This document shows, in pieces, positions 51,862-62,284 of a stretch of DNA of 64,000 nucleotides (the first letter of the stretch is position 1; every line of letters begins with the position of its first letter). Position numbers and translations under genes: made by a program. Source of the stretch: Methanomassiliicoccales archaeon (lineage in GTDB: Archaea; Thermoplasmatota; Thermoplasmata; Methanomassiliicoccales; UBA472). Below the pieces are notes generated by a model, which worked only from the letters and a program-made list of their open reading frames with translations, made no database searches and was not told the origin of the DNA. The stretch is from positions 1,035,957 through 1,099,956 of the forward strand of contig CP058896.1 in the NCBI GenBank assembly GCA_013415865.1. Reading direction: 5' to 3'.

Positions 51862-52664
51862 TCCTGCACCGTCCTTGTCCGGGCCATCTTTATGACATCT
51901 TCTCCCTTTAGCCCATACGTCTCATCCAGCAATGCCACCTTGAAAGAGCCGGGGCCTTTGGCCCTTTCAGCGGCCTTCTCTCCTGCGATCCCAAGGCACA
52001 CAAAGGCCGATGTGGCGGCATCGACCGGGTCCTCCATCACCGCCGAGAAGGCACCAACGACGGACGCTACCATGCATCCTGTGCCCGATAATCTACCCAT
52101 CAATGGATGCCCGTTGTCGACGAGCACGGTCCTTTGACCATCTGTAATGACGTCAGTGGCCCCGCTCATGGCCACCGTCACACCTGATGACCTGGCAAGA
52201 GATATCGCGACGGACACCGGGTCACCACTGACGCCTTCTGAGTCCACCCCTCGGACGATGCCCCCGCTGCCCGCAAGCACCCCGATCTCCCCTGCGTTGC
52301 CCTTCAGGACCGAAACCTTCAGCTCTGAGAGGAGCATCCTTGTGACCTCAGTCCTCATCTTGGTCGCACCAGCTCCTACGGGGTCTAGGACGATAGGGAT
52401 GGACCTTCTGTTCGCCTCTCTGCCTGCCAGCAGCATGGACCTCACCTGGGCGTCATTAAGGGTCCCGATATTGAGCACCAGCGCCCCTGCCAGGGAGACC
52501 ATCTGCTCCACCTCCCCCTCCGCATCCGACATGACGGGGGAGGCACCGATGCACAGCGTGATGTTGGCGCAATCGTTGACCGTCACATAATTGGTGATAT
52601 GATGCACCAGCGGTCTCTTCCCTCTCAGCACTTCCAATGCTTTGGCATAGGTCATGTTCTGCAT
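51858..52664 (-). CDS. thiM: Hydroxyethylthiazole kinase
   Basis: 268-residue kinase that salvages the thiazole moiety of thiamine. The HHITNYVTVNDCANITLCIGASPVM N-terminus splits into the HITNYVTVND and ASPVMSD family motifs. LDPVGAGATKMR is the nucleotide region and LSGTGCMVASV the anion-hole/catalytic Cys region. GGAAGGTGG lies before the start. It is first in a thiM-thiE operon; thiC is 6 kb away. No TPP riboswitch is recognisable in the 187-base gap upstream. Confidence 0.95.
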   Translation of the reverse strand: MQNMTYAKALEVLRGKRPLVHHITNYVTVNDCANITLCIGASPVMSDAEGEVEQMVSLAGALVLNIGTLNDAQVRSMLLAGREANRRSIPIVLDPVGAGATKMRTEVTRMLLSELKVSVLKGNAGEIGVLAGSGGIVRGVDSEGVSGDPVSVAISLARSSGVTVAMSGATDVITDGQRTVLVDNGHPLMGRLSGTGCMVASVVGAFSAVMEDPVDAATSAFVCLGIAGEKAAERAKGPGSFKVALLDETYGLKGEDVIKMARTRTVQE

Positions 52665-52851
52665 GCGGCCACCTTCCTAGCTCCCGGATAGAACATCATC
52701 AATATTACATGTCGGTCGATGGGCCTTCGGTCCTCTCAGATGGAGCTGTACGACACCGATGCCGGTCCATTGAACATCTGGCCTTGTTCACATGGTCAGG
52801 CTCGGCAGGAAGTGTTAAGTTATTTATTATCGTTAACAATTACTGTCTCAT

Positions 52852-53250
52852 ATGAAGATCCCCTGTGAGCTGATAGTCTGGTACGTCCTGCCCTCGATAA
52901 GAAGGGAGCTGGCAAGAGAGCTTGTCGATAGGCACCATCTGAGCCAGGCGGAGGTAGCCAGACGCTTCGGTGTGACCGACGCAGCAATATCTCAATATCT
53001 GAAGGCCAAGAGGGGGACAAGCAAGGAGATAGAGAACAGCGGCAGGTACGACGAGTTCAAAAAGGAGGTCGAGCAGGCGGCCGTCAGGATCCTGAATGGG
53101 TCTGACATCGTGACCGAGACATGCCGGATCTGCGAGATGGTCAAGAGGTCTGGTATGCTGGTCAAGGTCTATGAGATCCACACGGGCCTCAAGGCGCCCC
53201 AATGCGTCTGCCCCGAGTTCGAATGCGACAAGGCAGACCTAACCGGGTAA
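52852..53250 (+). CDS. Predicted transcriptional regulator (COG2522-type) with Cys-rich C-terminus
   Basis: 132 residues. The N-terminal CELIVWYVLPSIRRELA helix precedes an Xre-like helix-turn-helix (LSQAEVARRFGVTDAAISQYLKAKRG). The C-terminal part holds CRICEMVKRSG and a CVCPEFEC ending, six cysteines that may bind a metal or Fe-S cluster. It is common in archaea, target unknown. It is divergent from thiM; a TATA-like TTATTTATTA at about 52814-52823 predicts a start near 52845. Its end overlaps the convergent glycosylase by 12 bases. Confidence 0.82.
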   Translation: MKIPCELIVWYVLPSIRRELARELVDRHHLSQAEVARRFGVTDAAISQYLKAKRGTSKEIENSGRYDEFKKEVEQAAVRILNGSDIVTETCRICEMVKRSGMLVKVYEIHTGLKAPQCVCPEFECDKADLTG

Positions 53251-54060
53251 GCGCCTGGTCCGCTCCCTCATATGCAGGTAAATGTACTCCTGTGCATAAC
53301 CTGCATAGCGGCCGAAGAGCTGCCTGGACCGTGAGCTGACGCTCCTATAGCTCCCTTGGATGCCCCATAGATGTTTCATCGATTTCTTGATCCTCACATC
53401 TACCGGGAAGGCCTCAAGGTGGTCCAACGAGAACAGCGCGATGCAATCAGCGACCTTGTCCCCTATCCCCGGGAGCTTCACGAGCTCCTTGATGCACCTA
53501 TCATATTCCATCTCCCTCAGGGCATCGAAGTCGACATCCCCCTTCGTGACCAGCTTAGCGAACTCTACAAAGCGCTCGCACCTGAAGCCCAGGCCACAGC
53601 TCCTGGCGACCTCTGGGTCCGAAGCGATGGACTCTGGTCCCGGGAACGACATGACACCTTCCTCGACCTCCTCCCCATATGCGCTGCATAGATTTGCGAT
53701 CATCCTTTCTATCCTGGGGATATGGACAAAGGTGGCGAGGACATATGATGCGGCGCATTCCCATGGGTCCTGCCTGACTATCCTGAGACCACGGTTCCCA
53801 TTCAGGATGACCGTCATCCTCTCGTCCCCGCAGTTGACCATGATGTCCTGATATATCTCGTCCAGGTCGTCATCGGCCCTGAAATACTTCAGGACCTCAT
53901 CTTCCGTCACACGCCCTATGACCTCGATATCACATCCCCTTTGGCGCAATGTGACCGGGCGGCCACCTATAAAGCCGCTCCAACGGTCCCCCTCCTTTTT
54001 CCAACGGAACACCTGGCCACAGGACAGCGTCCTGTCCAGGTCCAGATCTTTGAACATCAT
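53239..54060 (-). CDS. ogg: 8-oxoguanine DNA glycosylase (OGG1 type)
   Basis: 273-residue HhH-GPD glycosylase/lyase. The N-terminal beta domain has LSCGQVFRWKKEGDRW. The helix-hairpin-helix is LPGIGDKVADCIALFSL, with the catalytic Lys in DKVADC and the Asp in FPVDVRIKKSM, in the same arrangement as human OGG1. It removes oxidised guanine from DNA. It is the last gene of a minus-strand run with the methyltransferase (ATGA overlap). Confidence 0.93.
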   Translation of the reverse strand: MMFKDLDLDRTLSCGQVFRWKKEGDRWSGFIGGRPVTLRQRGCDIEVIGRVTEDEVLKYFRADDDLDEIYQDIMVNCGDERMTVILNGNRGLRIVRQDPWECAASYVLATFVHIPRIERMIANLCSAYGEEVEEGVMSFPGPESIASDPEVARSCGLGFRCERFVEFAKLVTKGDVDFDALREMEYDRCIKELVKLPGIGDKVADCIALFSLDHLEAFPVDVRIKKSMKHLWGIQGSYRSVSSRSRQLFGRYAGYAQEYIYLHMRERTRRLPG

Positions 54061-54878
54061 TGCGATTTCCGTGCCACGAAGACCATCATCTTGCTATCGT
54101 CCCTGAAAGGCCCCTGCAGATAATCGCCATAGGTCTCCACCACTTCCAGCCCGCATCGCTCCAGGAGCTCGACCGCCTCCCGCATGAACATGTATCTCAG
54201 GGTGACCGACGTCGTCACCCTCCTGAGGTCCTTGTCCTGCCTGGAGATATCGAAGAAGTACATGGACGTGGTCGTCTGCTTTGACCGGTCGAACGTCTGC
54301 GACTCGAACCAGGTGATGATCTCCCCCGTCCTCATCATCCTGGTCCCTCTGTGGCGCAAGAGGTTCTCTGGGCGGTCCAACTGAGGGTTGAACATGCTCA
54401 GGACGAACCGCCCCTCATCGTCCAGATGCTCTGCGATGTTCCTCAATGCGACCTCTTGGTCCGCCGTCTCCAATAGGTGCAGGAAGGAATTGAAGGGCAC
54501 GAAGATGAGCCTGTACCTCTTCCCGCACATGAAATCGCGTATATCGGCATGCCCCACGTGCACGTTCTCGAGCACTTCCTCATCGAGCGTCTCGAGCTTC
54601 GCCGTCAACTTGTCCAACATGGCGTCGCTGAGGTCGAACCCTGTTATCTCATAGCCCTCCTTGGCCAACGGTATCAGCGTCCTGCCCGTCCCGCACATGC
54701 ACACCAGAACAGGGCCCCCGGTGGAACTGGCCATCCTCTTGTAGAACTCGATGTCCTCGGTGAAATCCTCATGCCAGATATCATAATACTTTGCGAAGAG
54801 CTCATACTGGTCGGCCGCGTCCTCAATGCTTGTAACCGATCTTCCTGAGGAACTCGCGCCTTTCCCTGATGTCATCAT
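54057..54878 (-). CDS. SAM-dependent methyltransferase, class I
   Basis: 273 residues. Motif I is VLVCMCGTGRTLIPLA, followed by ITGFDLSDAMLDKL (motif II Asp) and the motif near VGHADIRDF. The substrate is unknown. The N-terminus overlaps the end of the upstream kinase by 56 bases; its first 20 residues are Ser/Gly-rich and may not all be translated, though no better in-frame start is seen. The product is likely co-expressed with the glycosylase. Confidence 0.85.
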   Translation of the reverse strand: MMTSGKGASSSGRSVTSIEDAADQYELFAKYYDIWHEDFTEDIEFYKRMASSTGGPVLVCMCGTGRTLIPLAKEGYEITGFDLSDAMLDKLTAKLETLDEEVLENVHVGHADIRDFMCGKRYRLIFVPFNSFLHLLETADQEVALRNIAEHLDDEGRFVLSMFNPQLDRPENLLRHRGTRMMRTGEIITWFESQTFDRSKQTTTSMYFFDISRQDKDLRRVTTSVTLRYMFMREAVELLERCGLEVVETYGDYLQGPFRDDSKMMVFVARKSQ

Positions 54879-55299
54879 CTGTCTCCACCCCCTTGGGCGA
54901 TTCGCCGTCGATCACTCCGACTATCCCCCGTCCCTTTTCGTTCGCGGCCACGAGCACAACTAGCTCGTTGGCCGTGGCACAGAAGATGCTGCAGACCTCT
55001 GGTACGTCCTTGATCGCCCTCAGCACGTTCACTGGGTAACAGTTGCGCATCACCACGATGAACGAATGCCCTGCACCTATCCTCATGGCGTTCTTGGCAG
55101 CGCACGACCGCAGCTCAGGGTCATTGCCCTCCACCCTGACCAATCTTGGACCAGAGGCCTCGCAGAACGCGATCCCGAACTTTGCGCTAGGGACGGCGTT
55201 CACCATCGCCTCATAGAGGTCTTCCGCCGTCTTGATGAAGTGCGACTGCCCAATGACGATGTTCACGTCCGCAGGTTTGTCGATCCTGACCTGTTCCAT
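54823..55299 (-). CDS. Adenosine-specific kinase (Ta0551/DUF355 family)
   Basis: 158-residue protein of the adenosine-specific kinase family, first studied in Pyrobaculum and common in archaea. Characteristic blocks are ADVNIVIGQSHFIKTAEDL, FGIAFCEASGPRLVR and NAMRIGAGHSFIV. The C-terminal GVIDGESPKGVE segment is nearly invariant. It heads the kinase-methyltransferase-glycosylase run. It is divergent from the nfo-like gene; the 79-base gap serves both promoters. Confidence 0.88.
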   Translation of the reverse strand: MEQVRIDKPADVNIVIGQSHFIKTAEDLYEAMVNAVPSAKFGIAFCEASGPRLVRVEGNDPELRSCAAKNAMRIGAGHSFIVVMRNCYPVNVLRAIKDVPEVCSIFCATANELVVLVAANEKGRGIVGVIDGESPKGVETDDDIRERREFLRKIGYKH

Positions 55300-55378
55300 C
55301 CTCTTCCCTCGGAGGGAATTAAGGCACTTGCCCGTATTTTATCTTTCGAGGAACACTTGAAATATCCCGGCCTGGGAT

Positions 55379-56251
55379 ATGAGCGCGATGATCAGGGTCG
55401 GACAGGCAGGCCATCCTCCCGGCGCCTCAGACCTGGTTGATGCGGTCGAGAGGACCAGGGCCCTCGGGCTCGACGCGATGGAGGTCCAGTTCGTCCGAAA
55501 TGTCAGCATCCAAGAGGCCGTGGCGCACGAGGCCGGAAGGAGGGCGAGAGAATTGGGGGTCGTCCTGAGCGCCCACGCACCATACTATATCAGCCTGAAC
55601 TCGATGAACGAAGAGACCGTGGCGAAGAGCAGGGATTGGGTGATGAGGACGGCCAGGGCCGCGAAGATGATGGGGGCCTGGATAATAGTCGTGCACGCGG
55701 CATCCTATTCAGGGACAAGCAGCGAGAAGGCAACAAAGAAGGTCATCGAAGGGATCTCGCTCTGCAGGAGGATATTGGACCTTGAGAACAACGATGTGGT
55801 CATCGGGCTTGAGACGATGGGAAAGAAAGGGCAATGGGGCACCATCGCCGAGATCCAGCAGGTGATGTCACACGTCCACGGCGTCCAGCCAGTGATAGAT
55901 TTTGCACATCTCCATGCGAGGGGAGGCGGGTCCATCAAGGGGAGGGAAGGGTTCGAGTCGGTGCTCGCCGAGCACGATGCCCTTCCTGTCAAAAGGACAC
56001 ATTGCCACTTCAGCGGCATCGAGTACACCGGGGCGGGAGAGAAGAACCATTCGGGCCTCGACTCAGGCTCACCAGACTATGAACCGCTGGCGGAGCTGTT
56101 GGCCAGAAGCGAGAGGCACATCACTTTGATCAGCGAGACCCCCTCGCCCATCGATGGCGCCTTGAAAATGAAGGCGATGCTGGAACGTTGTTCGGGAGCG
56201 ACAAGGACCGACAGGAATAAGGCCATCCATTACATTACACCCGTCGACTAG
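55379..56251 (+). CDS. nfo: Endonuclease IV-like AP endonuclease
   Basis: 290-residue xylose-isomerase-like TIM barrel. Metal ligands are visible in LSAHAPYYISLNS, IVVHAASYSG, VIGLETMG, PVIDFAHLHARGG, RTHCHFSGIEY and LISETPSP, as in Nfo. It incises DNA at abasic sites left by glycosylases such as the OGG next door. ATG at 55379 or, three codons on, 55388. It ends in a GTCGAC-TAGTCGAC palindrome (56243-56256) that spans the stop codon. Confidence 0.88.
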   Translation: MSAMIRVGQAGHPPGASDLVDAVERTRALGLDAMEVQFVRNVSIQEAVAHEAGRRARELGVVLSAHAPYYISLNSMNEETVAKSRDWVMRTARAAKMMGAWIIVVHAASYSGTSSEKATKKVIEGISLCRRILDLENNDVVIGLETMGKKGQWGTIAEIQQVMSHVHGVQPVIDFAHLHARGGGSIKGREGFESVLAEHDALPVKRTHCHFSGIEYTGAGEKNHSGLDSGSPDYEPLAELLARSERHITLISETPSPIDGALKMKAMLERCSGATRTDRNKAIHYITPVD

Positions 56252-56266
56252 TCGACCGGTGATATA

Positions 56267-57313
56267 TTGGCCGCCGAAGAAAAGGACGAGGACCAGCAGA
56301 ACGAGGAGTTCGAGTTCGATTGCCCAGAGTGCGGCACCCATATTTCTGGGGGGCAGATGAGATGCCCCAAGTGCGGGACGGAGTTCGTTTTTGAAGAGGT
56401 CGAGGGGATCGAATGCCAATATTGTGGTAATGTCATCCCAGGGGACAGCGAGGTCTGTCCCAAGTGCGAGAGGCCGCTCAAGGAGAAGGCATCCAGCGTC
56501 GAACCGTCACCAGGACCAAGGACCGAGGCTGGACAACATCCAGCATCCGATGAGGAGGAGCTGAAAAGGCAGTTCCCTGTATATGTGTCCGAGGTAAAGC
56601 CCTTGATGGAACTAGCGAAGGAACACGCCATCGACATCACGGAGTGCAGGGTCCTGATAGACAAGGCCGTGAAGGCCGGCAAGAACAAGGAGCTGGCCAT
56701 TGCCGTCGCTAGCGTTAAGGAGTGCCATTCGCTCATCAGGCGGAAGATAGAGGACCGGATCGCTGCGGACATCGAGTACCTCGAGAAGCTGGTACAGATA
56801 GCCAAGGGCATGGGGACAGACCCTTCGGACATCGACGCCTCATCGAGAAAGGCAAGAGAACTTCTTGCAAAGAGGGATTACGAGGGCGCTCTCCGAGAGG
56901 CGAAGAACGGCAGGAAGATATCGGAGAAGGTCACGGGCAAGTACGTCGAGGCAAGGGAGCTCTATGACCAGTTGGAGGCCACCATCCTCAACTCCGAGCG
57001 CTTCTACGTCGACACGAGGGAAGCCCGCCGTATGCTGAAGGAGGCCCAGGACGCTGAAGAGCATGGGGACTGGGCTATGATGGGGATCCTCGCCAGGAAA
57101 GGTAAGGAGGAGCTTATCAGGGTGCTCCCCGATGTCACGAACGCGGAGATAAAGCGGGCCAAGGCGCAGCTCTTGGAGGCCAAGGCCGAGGGTAAGGATG
57201 TCAGCATCTTGGTCAAGGTGCTCAAGGAAGCAGGCCTTGCAGTTAAAAAGGAAAGATATGACAAGGCGCTGGAGCATCTGATCGAGTTCAAGAGCGAGCT
57301 GAAAAGGATATGA
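56267..57313 (+). CDS. Zinc-ribbon protein with long helical domain
   Basis: 348 residues from TTG 56267, GGTGA five bases upstream. Two zinc ribbons are present, CPECGTH...CPKCGTE (about 19-39) and CQYCGNV...CPKCERP (about 51-70). A Pro/Ser-rich linker follows, then about 240 residues of helical, charged repeats with a KAKxLLAKxxYxxAL pattern, resembling tetratricopeptide or spectrin-like bundles. Such architectures are frequent in Thermoplasmata and may be scaffolds. Function unknown. It is convergent with the DUF835 gene. Confidence 0.78.
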   Translation: MAAEEKDEDQQNEEFEFDCPECGTHISGGQMRCPKCGTEFVFEEVEGIECQYCGNVIPGDSEVCPKCERPLKEKASSVEPSPGPRTEAGQHPASDEEELKRQFPVYVSEVKPLMELAKEHAIDITECRVLIDKAVKAGKNKELAIAVASVKECHSLIRRKIEDRIAADIEYLEKLVQIAKGMGTDPSDIDASSRKARELLAKRDYEGALREAKNGRKISEKVTGKYVEARELYDQLEATILNSERFYVDTREARRMLKEAQDAEEHGDWAMMGILARKGKEELIRVLPDVTNAEIKRAKAQLLEAKAEGKDVSILVKVLKEAGLAVKKERYDKALEHLIEFKSELKRI

Positions 57314-57319
57314 AACGGA

Positions 57320-58336
57320 TCAAGCGGACCTGATGACGTTCATCTCCCTCTCGATGATGGACCGCTCCTGATTGTTCAGGCTCGCCGGGTCCACCGACAT
57401 CAAGAACATCGCCTTCTTTTCCGACATCTTGTCAACAAGGCTCCTTATGAACCGGACCGCCCCTTCGAAATTATTGCTGCTGACAAGGTACTGAAGGTCA
57501 TCGATGAGGACAACGCACCTATCGTTCTTTGATAAGAACTCCTCCACAACCACCATGATCTTTTCGAGGGATGGAGAGATCGTCTCTTCGCTCTTGGTCT
57601 CGTGGTCCGTCAACCAGTATATCTGAGCCTCACCCTTTCCTATCCGGGACCGCAGACCTCGAGGGTTGGCCCGTGTGATACCCAGACCGGTCATGCCATC
57701 TTCCACCAGGTAGGCGAATATCCCATGGGAGTAGTCCCTGCTCGCCTCTTCCACCAGGTAGCTCTCCCCCTCCGTCAGCTCGACATCTATCCTCAGCTCT
57801 TTCTTGGGGGAGGCCTTTTCCTTGATGTTCCTCAGATGGAATTCCAATATCGCGGCCGCCATCTGGTCGGCATCATCGACCTGTGCCACGGGGGCTTTTT
57901 GCGCCTTCCCATCGACGACCTTATGATGAAGGATATTCTCAAGAGGTCGGTCGTAGTCCTTGCTCACGTCCCTGCCCTTCAGTACCTTCTCCAGCTCTTT
58001 TATCTCCCCGACCTTGTGCAGCTCGATCTCTGCGTTTGAGTAGAGGGAATCGCCGCAGACGAACTCCATGGCCCTCTCACCACGATAGATGATCTCCACA
58101 GACTCGTTGCCAGATGGTCTGAACGAGTATATAGCATATATCGGCCTGCCCGCTTCAAAGATGATGATGCCGCTGGAATCATGCCCTTCAAGCGCCAGGG
58201 ACGACTGGAGATATCCTGTCAAAGGCATCTTCTTGACCTTTTCCATCACCATGCGGAAGGACTCCTGCCCGCCCTTCCTCACTTCTATCATCTCCCCCGG
58301 GGGGACCGATATCTCAGCTAGCGCACCGACCAACAC
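57320..58336 (-). CDS. DUF835-domain protein
   Basis: 338 residues. The C-terminal half (about 195-338) is a DUF835 domain, recognised by LTEGESYLVEEASRDYSHGI, ITRANPRGLRSRIG and CVVLIDDLQYLVSSNNFEG. The N-terminal half contains a PilZ/DUF4388-like region (MVMEKVKKMPLTGYLQSSL, with GIIIFEAGRPIYAIYS), a pattern also seen in signalling proteins that bind ligands. It is likely part of archaeal signal transduction. A similar split of sensor plus DUF835 is typical of Thermoplasmata and Thermococcales. Confidence 0.82.
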   Translation of the reverse strand: MLVGALAEISVPPGEMIEVRKGGQESFRMVMEKVKKMPLTGYLQSSLALEGHDSSGIIIFEAGRPIYAIYSFRPSGNESVEIIYRGERAMEFVCGDSLYSNAEIELHKVGEIKELEKVLKGRDVSKDYDRPLENILHHKVVDGKAQKAPVAQVDDADQMAAAILEFHLRNIKEKASPKKELRIDVELTEGESYLVEEASRDYSHGIFAYLVEDGMTGLGITRANPRGLRSRIGKGEAQIYWLTDHETKSEETISPSLEKIMVVVEEFLSKNDRCVVLIDDLQYLVSSNNFEGAVRFIRSLVDKMSEKKAMFLMSVDPASLNNQERSIIEREMNVIRSA

Positions 58337-58449
58337 GAAGTATGATTGGGCATCTGAGGATATTATCTTTTGTCTCTTATTGAAATGGTCCTAGAATGGC
58401 CTCGAGGACGAAAGGATTAAATCGGCGGAGCTGATGAAGGCAACCCTAG

Positions 58450-58548
58450 GCCACTGTAGCTCAGCGGCAGTCAATCCGAAGTTGACCGTTATAGAGCGAC
58501 AGTTTCGTAAACTGTAGGCCGGGGGTTCGATCCCCTCCAGTGGCTCCA
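58450..58548 (+). tRNA. tRNA-Thr (anticodon CGT) with a 24-nt D-loop insertion and encoded CCA
   Basis: All four arms pair: acceptor GCCACTG/CAGTGGC (seven pairs), D stem GCTC/GAGC, anticodon stem ACAGT/ACTGT around TTCGTAA, and T stem GGGGG/CCCTC around TTCGATC. The anticodon CGT reads ACG (Thr). Between A21 and G22 lie 24 extra bases. After their removal the D loop is AGCGGCA, a normal length. The discriminator is T, and CCA is encoded (58546-58548). ATTAAATC at about 58412-58419 may be its TATA box. Confidence 0.88.
58470..58493 (+). other. Probable 24-nt intron in the D loop of tRNA-Thr
   Basis: Inserted GTCAATCCGAAG-TTGACCGTTATA contains GTCAA/TTGAC that pair into a five-base hairpin with a seven-base loop. 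Exact splice sites are ambiguous by one or two bases because flanking bases repeat. A bulge-helix-bulge for the archaeal splicing endonuclease is plausible but I could not prove it by eye. Confidence 0.6.
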
Positions 58549-58807
58549 TTTTTTCCTCGTCTTCAGGCGTCAGCGCATTGGATGCCACAGGGCAAGTGAA
58601 TTTTGTGGGACCGACCATCTTGACGATCATTGCCTTAAGAGAGCATCGAAAGGGCCCATACTAAACGCTCTCTTGTCCTTGTGGTCCGTTCATCTTGGAC
58701 CACGTCTCCCCCGGGGCCGAGCTGCAAATGGTGAAAGGTGCGAGGGCACCACGATCGTCAGTGATGAGATCACAGGGCCGAGGACATCCATAGGCCTCTC
58801 AGGACCA

Positions 58808-60079
58808 TCATCTCTTCTTTAGATGCTCTTTCACGATCTTGATCGCGCATACATCGCCGCACATCGAGCAGCCCTGAGCGTCGCCCTGATGCCCTCTGGC
58901 CCGATATCTGCGCGCCTTCTCAGGGTCCAATGCCTCCCGGAACATGCCCTCCCAATCGAGATCCTTCCTTGCCCGGGCCATCCGGTCGTCGCGGTCCCTA
59001 CCCCTCCCCAGCGCGACGTCGGCGGCATGTGCCGCGATGCGCGAGGCCATCAGACCCTCCAACATGTCCTTTTCATCTGGCAGGCACAGGTGCTCAGCGG
59101 GGGTCACATAACAAAGGAAGTCGGCCCCATACAGCGCCGCCATCGCGCCACCGATCGCCCCGACTATGTGGTCATAACCTGGAGCTATGTCGGTCACCAA
59201 GGGCCCGAGCACATAGAACGGCGCGCCATCGCATATGGTCTTCTCGATCCTCATGTTCGCCTCGATCTGGTCCATAGGCACGTGTCCTGGCCCCTCGACC
59301 ATCGTCTGCACATTCTTCCTCCTCGCCCGCTTCACACACTCCCCGAGGGTTATAAGTTCCTGTATCTGGGCCCTGTCAGAGGCATCATGGATGCACCCTG
59401 GCCTCAGACCATCACCTAGGCTGAGCGTGATATCATACCTCTCTGCCATCTCCAGAAGGTAATCATAGTTGGCATAGAGCGGGTTCTCTTTCTCGTTGTG
59501 TATGATCCAGGCGACCAGGAAAGAACCCCCTCTTGAAACGACATCGGTGATCCTGTCAGAGGACCGGAGCCGTTCGACGCTCTCCTTGGTGATGCCGCAA
59601 TGAACGGTCATGAAGTCCACGCCGTCCTTGGCGTGCCTTTCTATCCCGTTGAAGATATCGTCCTCGGTCATGTCGACCACGGCGCTCTCCCTGGCGGCCT
59701 TGAGCCCAGCTTGATAGACCGGCACGCTTCCAAGGGGGAGCTTGACCTCCTTGATCATGCGTCTGCGTATCGCATCGATGTCCCCGCCCGTGCTCAGGTC
59801 CATTATCGCGTCCGCACCATGCTCTGCCGCGAGATGGGCCTTCCTTATCTCCTGTTCGACATCAACCAGGTCTTTTGAGGTACCGATGTTCACATTCACC
59901 TTGACCCTCAGTCCTTCCCCTATGCCACGGAGCTCGATGTCGTGGAGGGGATTGTTCGGGATGACGACGCGACCACCGGCCACCCGCCTCCTGAGGACCT
60001 CAGGGTCAACGCCCTCCATCTGAGCGACCGTTCTGATCTCTTCCGTGACAGAGCCCTTGGCCCTTCGCATGAGCGTCAT
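58808..60079 (-). CDS. thiC: Phosphomethylpyrimidine synthase
   Basis: 423 residues from ATG 60079. It is a radical SAM enzyme that converts aminoimidazole ribotide to the thiamine pyrimidine. The C-terminal cluster motif CSMCGDVC is present, as are the family blocks VNVNIGTSKD, DLSTGGDID, VHCGITKE and DHIVGAIGGAMAALYGADFLCYVTPAEHL. The ATG is preferred over GTG 60088 because it has GAGGACG directly upstream and also lies 26 bases from a TATA box. The gene is not adjacent to thiME. Confidence 0.95.
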   Translation of the reverse strand: MTLMRRAKGSVTEEIRTVAQMEGVDPEVLRRRVAGGRVVIPNNPLHDIELRGIGEGLRVKVNVNIGTSKDLVDVEQEIRKAHLAAEHGADAIMDLSTGGDIDAIRRRMIKEVKLPLGSVPVYQAGLKAARESAVVDMTEDDIFNGIERHAKDGVDFMTVHCGITKESVERLRSSDRITDVVSRGGSFLVAWIIHNEKENPLYANYDYLLEMAERYDITLSLGDGLRPGCIHDASDRAQIQELITLGECVKRARRKNVQTMVEGPGHVPMDQIEANMRIEKTICDGAPFYVLGPLVTDIAPGYDHIVGAIGGAMAALYGADFLCYVTPAEHLCLPDEKDMLEGLMASRIAAHAADVALGRGRDRDDRMARARKDLDWEGMFREALDPEKARRYRARGHQGDAQGCSMCGDVCAIKIVKEHLKKR

Positions 60080-60102
60080 CGTCCTCACCTAATCGATGAA
60101 CC

Positions 60103-60108
60103 GTTATA
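60103..60108 (-). promoter_or_regulatory. TATA box of thiC (leaderless start)
   Basis: TATAAC on the minus strand within GGATATAACGG, centred about 26 bases before the ATG at 60079, so the transcript would begin at the start codon. A leaderless mRNA leaves no room for a TPP riboswitch. Confidence 0.5.
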
Positions 60109-60224
60109 TCCTTTTTCGAAACACTTCGGCTTTGGACGAAATTGCCAGCCCGTCCCTGTGAGCAAAGGCCGTTAACATGCTTCCCTCAAGGCCTAAAAAT
60201 CGACCTCAAATTGCCCCGTCCTTT

Positions 60225-60231
60225 TTATATA
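60225..60231 (+). promoter_or_regulatory. TATA box of the gyrBA operon
   Basis: TTATATA within CTTTTTATATACCC predicts transcription from about 60255, leaving a leader of roughly 125 bases before gyrB. The leader contains GAGGGATCCCTC (60302-60313), a perfect 12-bp palindrome, and a short overlapping ORF (60293-60421). Confidence 0.5.
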
Positions 60232-60330
60232 CCCAGTGTAGTGAAAGGCTATTAATAGTTTGAAGCCATATGGAAGTGTAGCGTTAAAAGGGATGGGAAT
60301 AGAGGGATCCCTCGAGAAGGGCCGGTCTAG

Positions 60331-62274
<1,944 letters not shown>

Positions 62275-62284
62275 GGTGAGATGA

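Noticed and set aside
52665-52851. TPP riboswitch upstream of thiM
   Set aside because: CTGAGA occurs on the minus strand, but the ACCTGATCTGG...GCCAGCG half of the aptamer is missing. The gap before thiC likewise lacks it and thiC appears leaderless.
56243-56256. GTCGACTAGTCGAC palindrome as operator
   Set aside because: It covers the stop codon of the nfo gene and could arise from coding and stop constraints; without conservation data it is not strong enough to call.
58391-58630. 79-residue minus-strand ORF over the tRNA gene
   Set aside because: It is antisense to a complete tRNA-Thr and has no family similarity.
58681-58703. GTGGTCC/GGACCAC hairpin as thiC terminator
   Set aside because: A perfect seven-base stem lies about 105 bases downstream of the thiC stop, but no T-run follows on the minus strand.
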